64,000 bases of DNA, taken from positions 1-64,000 of the forward strand of contig JAJEDN010000023.1 in assembly GCA_022821495.1 (NCBI GenBank). The letters are read 5' to 3'. Source of the stretch: Candidatus Poribacteria bacterium (GTDB taxonomy: Bacteria > Poribacteria > WGA-4E > WGA-3G). Each line of letters opens with the position of its first letter. The first letter of the stretch is position 1. The notes below the pieces were generated by a model that saw nothing but the letters and a program-made list of their open reading frames with translations, made no database searches and had not been told where the DNA came from. A program made the translations under genes and the position numbers. Shown one piece after another: positions 37,627 through 46,261 of this stretch.

Positions 37627-38022
37627 ATTAATACATAAGAGCAATTGGCGCTTTTTAGAGCGCGAAGCCCTCTTACGAGGTATCACACGAAAATGAGGTG
37701 CAGTAGGAGCGATTACCGCACTGTGACTGCACCGCAGAAAAAATAGTTGACACGTTTCCGTAACTATTTTACAATTAACAACGTTTATACAAGTGGTTTG
37801 GCTCTTTTTGTAAGCATCCCTAACGCAAACATAACATCCAAACCCGATATTATTTAAGGTTAGTTCAGAATAGATTTCATCCCTGAATCTGTTCTTGCTT
37901 TTTGATTTTGGTAGGAACCGTGCGAAAAAGGTGTTCCTGCTGATGTAGAGTGGGAACAACCACAGCGGCGTTCCCAAGTGAAGAATTAATTGTTTTTGTT
38001 TTCTAAGGAGGAGAATAAGTAA
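37627..38022 (+). promoter_or_regulatory. long structured leader
   Basis: About 390 bases from promoter P2 to the pseudogene ATG. Hairpins AGGAAC/GTTCCT (37913-37938) and GGGAAC/GTTCCC (37952-37975) are seen. Its length is close to that of the leader at 29343-29739, but no clear sequence similarity was found by eye. Confidence 0.45.
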
Positions 38023-38495
38023 ATGCACTTGTCAAGATTGACATTTTTCTTAGCAAGTTTGGTTGTTTTAATTGCCCTAATCGTAATGCCAGTGATGGTG
38101 CAGGATATGACAGTGTAATTAGGACCTGGCGTTGATGCTATTCCAGCACACGGTTTTGGCGTTCTCGCTAATGTTTCAAACTGGCGACTCTCCTTTTTCG
38201 ATAGCCATCCGGATTACCTTGCCCTCTTGAATGAAGAGGGCACTGCTGGTATTGCCGAGAATGGCAGCGAAACGTTTATCCCTGTAGATTTTGGTAGTGG
38301 GCAAAGTGGCGCACTTCGTGTGGCAGGCGGTGCTGCTGGTAATATGGGTACCGGTTCTGCGTGAGATCTCCGAATATCTGGTGAAGGTGAAGACAGAAAT
38401 TCTATCCTCCCTTGCGCCAGAGTTTCTTGAAAGGTGATATCTCTGCTGATGGTAAGTTGAGCACGACGTGGGGCGAACTGAAATTACAAGATTAA
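38023..38495 (+). pseudogene. broken secreted protein gene with degenerate LTTTW tail
   Basis: ATG 38023 follows an excellent AAGGAGGAG and encodes a signal peptide (FFLASLVVLIALIVM), but TAA at 38116 stops it. The same frame then codes on (LGPGVDAIPAHGFGVLANV ... GSGQSGALRVAGGAAG) to TGA 38362, and the C-terminus DGKLSTTWGELKLQD lies in another frame ending at 38495. At least two nonsense changes and one frameshift. The two promoters, leader and terminator are intact, so decay is recent or the sequence has errors. The family is unknown apart from the shared tail. Confidence 0.7.
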
Positions 38496-38523
38496 CTTAG
38501 GGATATTCTAACTAACCTACCTC

Positions 38524-38567
38524 AACCCGCAGGCGATGGACTTCGGTTCGTCGCCTGCGGGTTTTTT
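38524..38567 (+). terminator. intrinsic terminator after pseudogene
   Basis: Arms AACCCGCAGGCGA and TCGCCTGCGGGTT (13 bp) with T-run. Confidence 0.95.
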
Positions 38568-38743
38568 ACAGTTTGCCTTGCAGTGAGAGTTATATCAGGA
38601 CTCAGTTTACTGTCTGAACTATGATTGATATGATTTTAGAGATTCCGATGATAATAGTTTTCATGGTAACAAAGTGATTTAGGACTTGAGGGTTTTATCC
38701 TGTAAATTCCGTAATTTCACAAATCTGGGTTTAGACAATAACC

Positions 38744-38772
38744 TTGACTTTTGGAGCAAAATCTGTTATACT
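38744..38772 (+). promoter_or_regulatory. sigma-70 promoter of redoxin/copper protein gene
   Basis: TTGACT (38744-38749), 17 bases, TATACT (38767-38772), 34 bases before the ATG. Confidence 0.85.
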
Positions 38773-38806
38773 ATAGTCGTAGACAAATCAACAACTGGAG
38801 GTCCGC

Positions 38807-40639
38807 ATGAAACCGCACCTAATAACACTATTATTGATACTCACGCTGCCATTCACACTACATGCAGCACCCGAATATACCATCACGAACAAAAATCGTG
38901 TCATCCAAGAGGTATCCCTAAATCCGAACCGTGTCGCGATCGGTACGCAATTTTCACACCTCAATTTCACGACGCTCAGCGGCGATAGACACGACTTGGA
39001 CACACTCACCCAACAGGGCCCCATCGTTTTCGTATTCCTTGCAACCGAATGCCCTGTCGCGCAACGCTACGCGATGCGCCTGAAACGATTGCACACCGAA
39101 TTCACAGGAGAAAAATATACGACTCTCGTCGCAGTCTACGCCAATGAAAATGATACCGTTGATGACATCGAGGCCTATGTCGCTAAGGCAGCATACCCCT
39201 TTCCGGTTGTTAAAGATACAACAGGTCGTCTCGCGCGTACACTCGGTGCGACGATGACCCCACAAGCCGTCGTCATTGACACGACCCGCACGCTCCGTTA
39301 CCGCGGTCCTATTGACGATAATCGCTATGAGACCCGTATCAAACACCGATACCTATACGATGCACTTCTCGCGACGCACACGGGTGCCCCCGTTTCCGTT
39401 GAAGAGACACCGGCGTTCGGATGCACGCTCCATCTTTCGGAAGCAAAGTTCCCGACGCAGCTTACCTATAGCGAACACATCGCGCTGATACTCCAAAAGA
39501 ATTGCCAGACATGTCACCGTCAAGGCGAAGTCGCGCCGTTCACACTTGCCACCTACGAGGACGCGAAGGTCTGGGCAACCGAAATCGCTGAATACACACA
39601 GGCGCGCCTGATGCCACCGTGGAAACCTGCATCCGGCTACGGACACTTCAAAGGTGAACGCACGCTTACGGATACTGAAATCGAGATGATCGCACACTGG
39701 GTAACAGCAGGTGCGCCACCGGGTGACCTCAACGCTGTCCCCGCTGCCCCGGAATTTCACGACGGTTGGGCACTCGGTGAACCGGATTGGATCGCTGAGA
39801 TGCCGGTCGAATACGAGATCGCACCTGAAGGCGAAGACGAATATCGACAGTTCATCATACCGACTCACTTCGAGACGGATATGTACGTCCAAGCTGTTGA
39901 TGTGCAGCCCGGTAACCGAAAAACCGTCCATCACGTCATCCCGTACCTTGATGTCAACGGTGAGGCACGCAAACTTGACGCGCAGGATCCGAAACCCGGT
40001 TATGTCACCGATGGCACGGGACCTGGGTTTGATTCTGTCGGATCACTCGGTGGTTGGGCACCCGGTGTTACGCCGTCCGTTTTGCCTGATGGGGTGGGGT
40101 TCCTCTTGCCAAAAGGTGCTGACATCGTTATGCAGGTGCATTACTATCGCACCGGAAACATTGAATATGACCGATCCCGTTTGGGGCTCTATTTCTCGAA
40201 AACCCCGAACACTGCAAAACTCCACATCGGCGACGCGACCAACTCCAAATTCGTCATCCCTCCTGGCGACGCTTGGCACGAGGTATTAGCCTCTCGGGAC
40301 ATCAAGCAGGATGTCTATCTTTTGGCGGCGATGCCGCACATGCATCTCCTCGGACGCGATATGCGTCTCACCGCGACGACCGCTGAAGGTGAAACGCATG
40401 ACCTCATCTGGATCCAAGATTGGGATTTCAATTGGCAGGACATCTATCACTACCAGCAACCGCTCTTTTTACCAGCGGGGACGCGTGTGAACCTCGTCTC
40501 GCATTTTGACAACTCGGCGGAGAACCCCGCAAACCCGAACGATCCGCCTATTCCCGTTGGTTGGGGCGAAAAGACGACCGATGAGATGTGTATTGGGTTC
40601 TTTTATTACGTAAAAGCCAGTGAATTCGCACCGGAGTAA
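38807..40639 (+). CDS. secreted redoxin / cytochrome c / copper monooxygenase-like fusion protein
   Basis: A 610-residue exported protein. Signal peptide 1-20 (LLLILTLPFTLHAA). Residues about 40-190: thioredoxin-like peroxiredoxin-type domain with ECPVAQRY. About 220-300: a cytochrome c-like segment with heme site C233-Q-T-C236-H237 and a distal Met region (ARLMPPWKP). About 330-610: a fold like copper type II ascorbate-dependent monooxygenase, with candidate ligands in VHHVIPY, MQVHYY and PHMHLLGRDM. This fusion occurs in Planctomycetes-like genomes with unknown substrate; it may couple electron transfer to copper oxidation. Followed by a hairpin at 40758-40789. Confidence 0.85.
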   Translation: MKPHLITLLLILTLPFTLHAAPEYTITNKNRVIQEVSLNPNRVAIGTQFSHLNFTTLSGDRHDLDTLTQQGPIVFVFLATECPVAQRYAMRLKRLHTEFTGEKYTTLVAVYANENDTVDDIEAYVAKAAYPFPVVKDTTGRLARTLGATMTPQAVVIDTTRTLRYRGPIDDNRYETRIKHRYLYDALLATHTGAPVSVEETPAFGCTLHLSEAKFPTQLTYSEHIALILQKNCQTCHRQGEVAPFTLATYEDAKVWATEIAEYTQARLMPPWKPASGYGHFKGERTLTDTEIEMIAHWVTAGAPPGDLNAVPAAPEFHDGWALGEPDWIAEMPVEYEIAPEGEDEYRQFIIPTHFETDMYVQAVDVQPGNRKTVHHVIPYLDVNGEARKLDAQDPKPGYVTDGTGPGFDSVGSLGGWAPGVTPSVLPDGVGFLLPKGADIVMQVHYYRTGNIEYDRSRLGLYFSKTPNTAKLHIGDATNSKFVIPPGDAWHEVLASRDIKQDVYLLAAMPHMHLLGRDMRLTATTAEGETHDLIWIQDWDFNWQDIYHYQQPLFLPAGTRVNLVSHFDNSAENPANPNDPPIPVGWGEKTTDEMCIGFFYYVKASEFAPE

Positions 40640-40757
40640 ATGAGGCAGACCTACGAAAGAGGTCGGGTTACCAACCCTAATAGCGAAAACGTAAGGCCCA
40701 GCATCTCTTCTTGTTATGGAAGTTTCTGTAGCGTTCTGCTATCAGGTTCTCACCGTC

Positions 40758-40789
40758 GCGCTGGCGAGGTTTCCAAACTTCGCCAGCGC
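40758..40789. terminator. strong hairpin between convergent genes
   Basis: Arms GCGCTGGCGA/TCGCCAGCGC with an inner GTTT/AAAC pairing; no T-run. It lies between the redoxin gene and the convergent YihY gene, so it may work as a bidirectional, Rho-assisted stop or be a REP-like element. Confidence 0.5.
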
Positions 40790-40810
40790 AAGTGGGAGCA
40801 CTGGGTCATT

Positions 40811-42040
40811 TCACAACAACGACGCGACTGTGACCTTCTCCAAACACTCCCGCTGCGACTCTGCAAGCACTTCCAACATACGCTCACGTACCTCAGACGA
40901 TAAACCTTCAGCGAAGTGTGCTGTCATCTCATCTTCAACCGCCGCGACGAGTTGATCCAGCGTAATTGTCTCTAACGCACGTGCTGGCAAATACCCATCG
41001 GTATCGCCCTGCACCTCACACATTAACCCTGCCGCCTTGAACCGCTCGAAACTCTCGTGGACGACTTCCTCGGCGATACCTAAGGACGCTGCCACTTGTT
41101 CGGTTGTACACGCACTTTCACCTTTAGAGAACTGTTCCGCCACAATCAAGAACAACGCGATAACACCAAAGCTGTTTAGATAGCCGTTGCTACCATGCTG
41201 GAATATCCCACGCGCAACCCTCGGCTGTCCAAGATGCTGAAACACGTTTGAGACCTCCACCCCGAGCAAGATTATTACCCAAGTTGTGTATGTCCAGATT
41301 GCGAGGATGATAAGCAGTGCCAGTGCGCCGTAGATGTCGCTATAGTTTTTCCAGACGAGTTCAAGATAACTGCCAAACGCGAGACGCGCCATCTGGAACA
41401 GCGTCCCCGCGATGAATGTTCCTAAGAGTGCTGCACGCCACTTCACTGTCGTATTCGGCATCGCTATGTACATAAGGAAAAAGAGGCAGTAGACAAGCAT
41501 CCACGGGAACACGTGGGCATAGACCCAGTTCGTAGTGCTCGAAAAGAAGAGCCATATTAGTAGCGGTCCTACGGATAACAGCGTGTAAAAAACGGCGTAT
41601 TTCTGGAACGCTTGCATCACGGGTAACCGTCGCCGCGCCCCCCAAATATCGTTGAAGTGCTGCTCGACGGATATAAACAGCATCGTTGAAACGAGAAGAA
41701 ACAACAGGAAACCGCCGATACCGAGTCCACCAAGATTTCTATTGGCAAAACCGGAAAGTTCTGATACAATCTCCTCGGCACCATAGCGTGGTAGAAAATT
41801 ATCGCGTAGCGCAGCGATCAACGGCGAGTTACCGTCCTCAACGGCACCGAATGTCTTTAGCAAAAACAGCGCGATCGCAGACAATGGCACGAGGCACAAT
41901 AACGTGTTAAACGCTAACGACGATGCTTGCTGGAGACATTTGTGGGCTATGAATTGATGCCAGACATTCACACTGAGCCGCAAGGTTAACGTTCCAATAT
42001 TATCGAAGGAATCCTCGTATTTTTCGGTAAGGTTGTTCAT
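40811..42040 (-). CDS. YihY/UPF0761 family membrane protein
   Basis: A 409-residue inner-membrane protein of the YihY ('ribonuclease BN-like') family; true nuclease activity is not supported for this family. About six membrane helices occupy residues 40-280, opening with ASSLAFNTLLCLVPLSAIALF. Residues about 300-395 form a cytoplasmic winged-helix-like tail (ACTTEQVAASLGIAEEVVHESFERFKAAGL). ATG 42040 is a guess: an in-frame ATG at 42088 also lacks a clear ribosome site. Divergent from the methyltransferase. Confidence 0.85.
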   Translation of the reverse strand: MNNLTEKYEDSFDNIGTLTLRLSVNVWHQFIAHKCLQQASSLAFNTLLCLVPLSAIALFLLKTFGAVEDGNSPLIAALRDNFLPRYGAEEIVSELSGFANRNLGGLGIGGFLLFLLVSTMLFISVEQHFNDIWGARRRLPVMQAFQKYAVFYTLLSVGPLLIWLFFSSTTNWVYAHVFPWMLVYCLFFLMYIAMPNTTVKWRAALLGTFIAGTLFQMARLAFGSYLELVWKNYSDIYGALALLIILAIWTYTTWVIILLGVEVSNVFQHLGQPRVARGIFQHGSNGYLNSFGVIALFLIVAEQFSKGESACTTEQVAASLGIAEEVVHESFERFKAAGLMCEVQGDTDGYLPARALETITLDQLVAAVEDEMTAHFAEGLSSEVRERMLEVLAESQRECLEKVTVASLL

Positions 42041-42121
42041 AATAATAATAGTTGAAAGATTTTCGTAGAAAACCGTACTGAGAACCATTCTTCTGACAAC
42101 TATTCCACTGATAACTATTCT

Positions 42122-42811
42122 ATGCCCGATCTGATTTCACGTATCAAACGCAAACTCAGACAAAACCCGTTCTTATCCTGCTTCATCGGATGCCCGTATC
42201 CAGCGCCACGTTGGAACCGGTGCGTCAAACGGCTAATCCGTCAACTCGGTCCTAACGCAAACATCTTGGACCTCGGTGCTGGTAACCGGCGACGTGCCTC
42301 GAATATCATTAACCTCGAAATCGAAGCAACTCCAGAAGTTGACATCATAGCGGATGGACATCTCTTACCTTTTAAAGATGAGACTTTCGATGCCGTGATT
42401 TCTGAAGCCGTCCTTGAGCATGTCCAGTCTCCGAACCGTGTTGTTTCCGAGATCTATCGTGTCCTGAAGCCCGGTGGCTATATCTGCATTGCGGTGCCGT
42501 TTTTGCAAGGTTACCACGCCTCACCACATGATTACCAACGCTGGACACTGCCCGGCATTGTCGAACTCTGTGCTGCATTTTCCGAGATTGAAAGTGATGC
42601 GTGCGCGGGTCCGACGACGGCTTTACACTGGATCTTCCGAGAATACATCGGACTTATCTGTTCTTTTGGCAGCCTGCTTGTTGCGAAAGCGATCTCACTG
42701 CTCGTCGGGTGGCTAACGTTTCCGTTGCTATTGCTCGATGTGGTATTATCACGACATAAAGATGCGCATATTCTGGCATCAGCTGTCTATTTTTTAGGTA
42801 AAAAGGAGTAA
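42122..42811 (+). CDS. class I SAM-dependent methyltransferase, membrane associated
   Basis: A 229-residue methyltransferase. The SAM motif is ILDLGAGNRRRASN, followed by DIIADGHLLPFKDETFDAVISEAVLEHV and a RVLKPGGYICIAVPF strand, which place it in the Methyltransf_11 group. The last 50 residues hold a membrane-active hydrophobic stretch (LLVAKAISLLVGWLTFPLLLL), unusual for soluble members, so it may act on a membrane lipid or glycan. Substrate unknown. Single gene. Confidence 0.85.
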   Translation: MPDLISRIKRKLRQNPFLSCFIGCPYPAPRWNRCVKRLIRQLGPNANILDLGAGNRRRASNIINLEIEATPEVDIIADGHLLPFKDETFDAVISEAVLEHVQSPNRVVSEIYRVLKPGGYICIAVPFLQGYHASPHDYQRWTLPGIVELCAAFSEIESDACAGPTTALHWIFREYIGLICSFGSLLVAKAISLLVGWLTFPLLLLDVVLSRHKDAHILASAVYFLGKKE

Positions 42812-42843
42812 TTGGCTATCAGCCGTCAGTTATCAGTCGTTGG
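42811..42843. repeat. heptad repeats
   Basis: TATCAGC CGTCAGT TATCAGT array; a second block at 43018-43040 (TCATCAG TTATCAG CCGGCAG) follows 180 bases later. Confidence 0.6.
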
Positions 42844-43050
42844 TGTTGTTCTACACTCGGTAGATACGGTTTTGTGGGGACGCGCCGAAATTCGATCTGT
42901 ATTCCGAATCGCACTGGCGATAACTAAAAACAGCAGCCCTTCTTAAGCCGGATTATCAATTAGCATTGGTATTATATAGCATTTTATGGTGGGATGTCAA
43001 AGAAATATGGAAATCGTCATCAGTTATCAGCCGGCAGCTCTTCCGTGATT

Positions 43051-43082
43051 AAAAAAAAACGGCGAGGCTATAAACCTCGCCG
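43051..43082 (-). terminator. intrinsic terminator of the rpsU operon
   Basis: On the minus strand the arms CGGCGAGG/CCTCGCCG precede a run of nine Ts (plus-strand As at 43051-43059). Confidence 0.95.
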
Positions 43083-43118
43083 GCGAGAAAAAATCAGCAT
43101 CGCACAGAAAGCTCTATC

Positions 43119-43634
43119 CTACCGAAATGTAATCTGTTCCTTCTCCGATCTCTCAAGCAGGGTCCGAATAATCTTTAATGTCAGTTCGGAGAGTTTTTCT
43201 GAAAATTCGGCATCCGTGAGTGTCCGATATCGGGAAGGTTGAGATGTGGTGAGCCGTTCGTTGGCAATGGTCAGTGCACTGGACACAAGCGGCATAGGCA
43301 CTTCAATCGGGTTAGCGACAGGTATGTCGGTAGGGGCGGATGCGAGCGGTGTACCGACTCTATCACCCGATAAGAAGCTTTCACGGCGTGAGTTAATTTC
43401 AGTTAACACTTGCTGTGAGGCGACCTGGTGTGCAAATCGTTTTGAACCGGAAACAGGGTTGGGTGTTTCGTGTACTTGGTCGCCGTAAGACACTTTCACC
43501 TGCCACTGCGGAGCGTCCGCCGGACCGAGTTGTGTCTCGGTATAAATGGGTTGGCTCAGCCCGCGTTCTTGGCAGTATTGAATCAAAAGCCCTTTGTAAT
43601 TTTCCGCAGCTGCGTCAGTTGCCGAATCTGCCAT
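43119..43634 (-). CDS. stand-alone double-stranded RNA-binding domain protein
   Basis: A 171-residue protein. Residues about 11-82 match a dsRNA-binding motif: NYKGLLIQYCQERGL, PIYTETQLGPADAPQW, then QVKVSYGDQVHETP and GSKRFAHQVASQQVL. The middle is Pro/Ala-rich linker, and the last 40 residues form a predicted helix (AEFSEKLSELTLKIIRTLLE). There is no RNase III catalytic domain. Cotranscribed with rpsU 20 bases upstream, suggesting a ribosome- or rRNA-linked role (inference). Free dsRBD proteins are unusual in bacteria. Confidence 0.8.
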   Translation of the reverse strand: MADSATDAAAENYKGLLIQYCQERGLSQPIYTETQLGPADAPQWQVKVSYGDQVHETPNPVSGSKRFAHQVASQQVLTEINSRRESFLSGDRVGTPLASAPTDIPVANPIEVPMPLVSSALTIANERLTTSQPSRYRTLTDAEFSEKLSELTLKIIRTLLERSEKEQITFR

Positions 43635-43654
43635 TCATTTCTCCTCGTATTGTC

Positions 43655-43903
43655 TTAGCGGGAGCCACCGCCGCCACTGCCGCTATTATTGTGATGATAT
43701 TGTGGACGGTCACCCATTCTACGCGGTTTGACTTTCCGCTGCCGTTTCATTTCGATGCGACGCCGTTTCTCGCTCGGCTTTTCATAGAAACTCCGTTTTT
43801 TAATTTCTGTAACGATACCTGCTTTACCGCACATTTTTTTAAAACGTGCCAGCGCGCGATCAAACGCTTCGCCTGAGTCTACGCTCACTTCAACTTGAAC
43901 CAT
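43655..43903 (-). CDS. rpsU: 30S ribosomal protein S21
   Basis: A small-subunit protein of 82 residues that supports mRNA base pairing to 16S rRNA. It shows VEVSVDSGEAFDRALARFKKMCGKAGIV and EIKKRSFYEKPSEKRRRIEMKRQRKV. A Gly/Ser/His-rich extension (NNSGSGGGGSR) goes beyond the usual ~70 residues. ATG 43903 follows TGGAGG. First gene of an operon with the dsRNA-binding protein; terminator at 43051-43082. Confidence 0.95.
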   Translation of the reverse strand: MVQVEVSVDSGEAFDRALARFKKMCGKAGIVTEIKKRSFYEKPSEKRRRIEMKRQRKVKPRRMGDRPQYHHNNSGSGGGGSR

Positions 43904-44084
43904 TTTTTAGCCTCCATTGGAATTTAAAATTGTGAAAACATCTCATAAATTGTATCACATTTCAGGGCGGATGTCAAATAATTCTTTTTAGCCCAAGGGC
44001 ATTGAATTTCGCAGTTTTCTCCGCTTTTTGTCATTTCCAGCTGAAGCTACCAGATTAAAGCACCGACTGACAGCTAACAGCCAC

Positions 44085-44113
44085 TTGACAATTTACCGAC
44101 AATCCGCTATACT
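44085..44113 (+). promoter_or_regulatory. sigma-70 promoter of TauE/SafE gene
   Basis: TTGACA (44085-44090), 17 bases, TATACT (44108-44113). Transcription would start near 44120, about 23 bases before the ATC start at 44143. Confidence 0.85.
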
Positions 44114-44142
44114 CATCTCACCAAAAAGGAGGCTTTACCACC

Positions 44143-44898
44143 ATCTACGAAATCCTTATCCTCTGCTTCGGCGCATGGCTTACCGGTGTCAGCAAAGCCG
44201 GTTTCGGTGGCGGTATCGGTATGATTGTCGTTCCGATGTTCACGCACTTCCGCAGCGCACGGAACGTTATCGGGCTGATGCTGCTGTTGCTCTTTTCAAC
44301 GGATGTCTTCTCACTCCGCTATTATTGGAAACGGTGGCACCGCCAAAGCGTCACACGTCTCATTCTCGGTTCTGTTTTCGGTATTGCTCTCGCAAGCCTG
44401 ATTTTAAAGGACATCTCCGACGTTCATCTGAAGAAAGTAATTGGCGGCATCGCTTGTCTCTTTGCCGTACTGGAATTCTTACGACCGTACTGGCAACCGC
44501 TGCTCGGAAACTCGGAAGCGTCAACCAACACAGCACTCCAATTCAAACTGTGGCAAGGGTTGATCGCGGGGATGTTTGCTGGTGCATTTTCAACGCTTGC
44601 ACACATGGGTGGACTTGTCGTCGTTATGTATCTCCTGCCCCAACGCCTCGGTAACACCGCCTTCGTTGCTACAACAACGGCTACTTATTTTTCCCTCAAT
44701 CTCATCAAAATCCCGTTCTATTATCAACTTGAACTCTTCTCTTTCGAGATTCTGGTTGAAGCCGTCGCGCTCTTACCGTTTATCGGACTCGGCGTGCTGA
44801 CAGGTATTGCGTTAAACAACCGGGTACCGGAACGCGTTTTTTCAAGGATCGTCCTGTTTTTTCTATTTGCCACAGGCTTGCACTTGCTGTTTAGTTAG
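44143..44898 (+). CDS. TauE/SafE family sulfite/anion exporter, apparent ATC start
   Basis: A 251-residue membrane permease of the TauE/SafE family, with about eight helices. The opening helix EILILCFGAWLTGVSKAGFGGG, ending in the family's Gly-rich loop, lies before the first ATG (44221), so that ATG cannot be the start. Upstream in frame there is no ATG, GTG or TTG; ATC 44143 sits ten bases after AGGAGG (44127-44132) and a short leader after a consensus promoter. The family exports sulfite, sulfonate-linked anions or organosulfur compounds; substrate here is unknown. Confidence 0.85.
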   Translation: MYEILILCFGAWLTGVSKAGFGGGIGMIVVPMFTHFRSARNVIGLMLLLLFSTDVFSLRYYWKRWHRQSVTRLILGSVFGIALASLILKDISDVHLKKVIGGIACLFAVLEFLRPYWQPLLGNSEASTNTALQFKLWQGLIAGMFAGAFSTLAHMGGLVVVMYLLPQRLGNTAFVATTTATYFSLNLIKIPFYYQLELFSFEILVEAVALLPFIGLGVLTGIALNNRVPERVFSRIVLFFLFATGLHLLFS

Positions 44899-45010
44899 TC
44901 CTCAGTTTTCAGTTCGTTTTTTTTCAAAAACCTTGCAATTTTCAGGGACGCTCTTGTGGTGTTTTTGCTTGGGTATTTCTGGACATTACTTTTGTTGTAC
45001 CCGTTACAGC

Positions 45011-45054
45011 ATAACTCTTAACTGATAACTGAGTACTGACAACTGATAACTAAA
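45011..45054. repeat. heptad repeat array
   Basis: Six tandem 7-mers of the form CTGATAA CTGAGTA CTGACAA CTGATAA, the clearest array in the window. Confidence 0.8.
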
Positions 45055-45059
45055 AAACA

Positions 45060-45088
45060 TTGAGGTATTTCCAAATATCCTGTATAAT
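45060..45088 (+). promoter_or_regulatory. sigma-70 promoter of oxidoreductase gene
   Basis: TTGAGG (45060-45065), 17 bases, TATAAT (45083-45088). Confidence 0.75.
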
Positions 45089-45124
45089 GCAACCCACAAC
45101 ACAACACAGACGAGGTCAAAAATA

Positions 45125-46114
45125 ATGAGCTTAAAATGGGGCGTGCTGGGCGCGGGGAGCGTCGCACAGCGGCGGGCAATGCCAGCAATCAAAAAGGCGG
45201 ATGGTGCGGAACTTCACGCACTCCTCTCACGCGATACCGCACGCGCGGAACGACTCGCACGCGAACACGGGGCAACTAAAGCCTATACTACCGTTGATAC
45301 ACTCTTCGGAGATGATGCACTGGATGCAATTTATGTCTCAACACCCGTTCACCTACACTCCGAACAGGTCATCGCCGCCGCAGCGCGCGGTCTCCATGTA
45401 CTTTGCGATAAACCGATGGCACTCACACCACAGGAATGCAGGGAAATGATCGCCGCTTGTGATGCCAATGGCGTGCACCTGCAGATCTGTTTCCTCTTCC
45501 GATTCCATTCTTGTTTCCAGCAGATCCGAACATGGATAGACGAAGGACGTTTCGGGCAGCTTGTGCATGGACGTATGCCGTTCCTGAAACAGTATCAACT
45601 TGCGCCTGATGAATGGCGAGCGCAACCGGAAAAAGGGGGGGGCGGATGCTTCATGGATCTCGGTCCCCACAGTGTAGATTTGCTTCGCTATCTTATCGGT
45701 GAAGTGAATGCTGTCAGTGCGTTCTATAATGCTACAGGACAAGGGACTGCTGTTGAAGAGACGGGTGGTATTTTCATGCGTTTCGATAACGGCGCGCAAG
45801 CCTTCACAGACCTCAGTTTCTCTGTTCCACAGTGCGATATTGTCTTGGAACTCTATGGGACAGAAGGCACCGTCTGGGTTTACAACGACGACGGTTGGAA
45901 GATTAAAACCTATTTCGACGGTGAACAGCAAGTGATTGCCTCACAATTCGAGGATCTGTATCAGAGCCAGTTCGAGCATTTCGCGGCGTGTGTCGGAAAA
46001 GGTGTAACCCCGATCACGATGGGCGTTGATGGTTTGCGGGCAAACGAGATTCTTGCTGCTGCCTATCGCTCGGGTGAAACCGGACGAGTGGAATTGTGTC
46101 CTGCTGCAGGATAA
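45125..46114 (+). CDS. Gfo/Idh/MocA family oxidoreductase
   Basis: A 329-residue NAD(P)-dependent sugar or polyol dehydrogenase. GVLGAGSVAQRRAM forms the dinucleotide fold; D95-K96-P97 (CDKPMAL) is the family E/DKP motif with the catalytic Lys; FMDLGPHSVDLLRYLIGE supplies the His/Asp region. Substrate unknown. ATG 45125 follows GAGGTC at about 45111. Such genes are abundant in Poribacteria-like genomes. It precedes the groESL regulatory region. Confidence 0.9.
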   Translation: MSLKWGVLGAGSVAQRRAMPAIKKADGAELHALLSRDTARAERLAREHGATKAYTTVDTLFGDDALDAIYVSTPVHLHSEQVIAAAARGLHVLCDKPMALTPQECREMIAACDANGVHLQICFLFRFHSCFQQIRTWIDEGRFGQLVHGRMPFLKQYQLAPDEWRAQPEKGGGGCFMDLGPHSVDLLRYLIGEVNAVSAFYNATGQGTAVEETGGIFMRFDNGAQAFTDLSFSVPQCDIVLELYGTEGTVWVYNDDGWKIKTYFDGEQQVIASQFEDLYQSQFEHFAACVGKGVTPITMGVDGLRANEILAAAYRSGETGRVELCPAAG

Positions 46115-46123
46115 GTATCGACA

Positions 46124-46205
46124 GTGCCAAAATGGCACACTCTATTCAATTGTTATTTTTGAAAATGACAATTTGTCACATCTAAAAACCTGCCAAAATG
46201 TCACG
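46124..46205 (+). promoter_or_regulatory. three palindromic sites upstream of groESL
   Basis: Copies at 46124-46139 (GTGCCAAAATGGCACA), 46165-46180 (ATGACAATTTGTCACA) and 46190-46205 (CTGCCAAAATGTCACG) share TGNCA-N3-TGNCA-type symmetry. They centre about 140, 100 and 75 bases before the expected sigma-54 start, the usual range of enhancer-binding proteins. Confidence 0.7.
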
Positions 46206-46245
46206 CTCGGCGTTTTAACCCTGATAATCTGGGGATTCCAGAGAT

Positions 46246-46261
46246 TGGCACGAAAATTGCT
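46246..46261 (+). promoter_or_regulatory. sigma-54 (-24/-12) promoter of groES-groEL
   Basis: TGGCACGAAAATTGCT matches the RpoN consensus TGGCAC-N5-TTGCW completely, with GG and GC correctly ten bases apart. It lies about 110 bases before groES. No sigma-70 or HrcA/CIRCE element was found here. Confidence 0.85.

Noticed and set aside
38116..38118. Recoding of TAA in the broken secreted gene
   Set aside because: TAA readthrough has no known basis here, and a second stop and a frame change follow.
40640..40903. Open frame after the redoxin gene
   Set aside because: Overlaps a strong hairpin and the end of the YihY gene; product looks random.
44028..44654. Plus-strand frame of 208 codons overlapping the TauE/SafE gene
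   Set aside because: Out of frame with a clear transporter; product rich in Arg/His/Ser without membrane helices.
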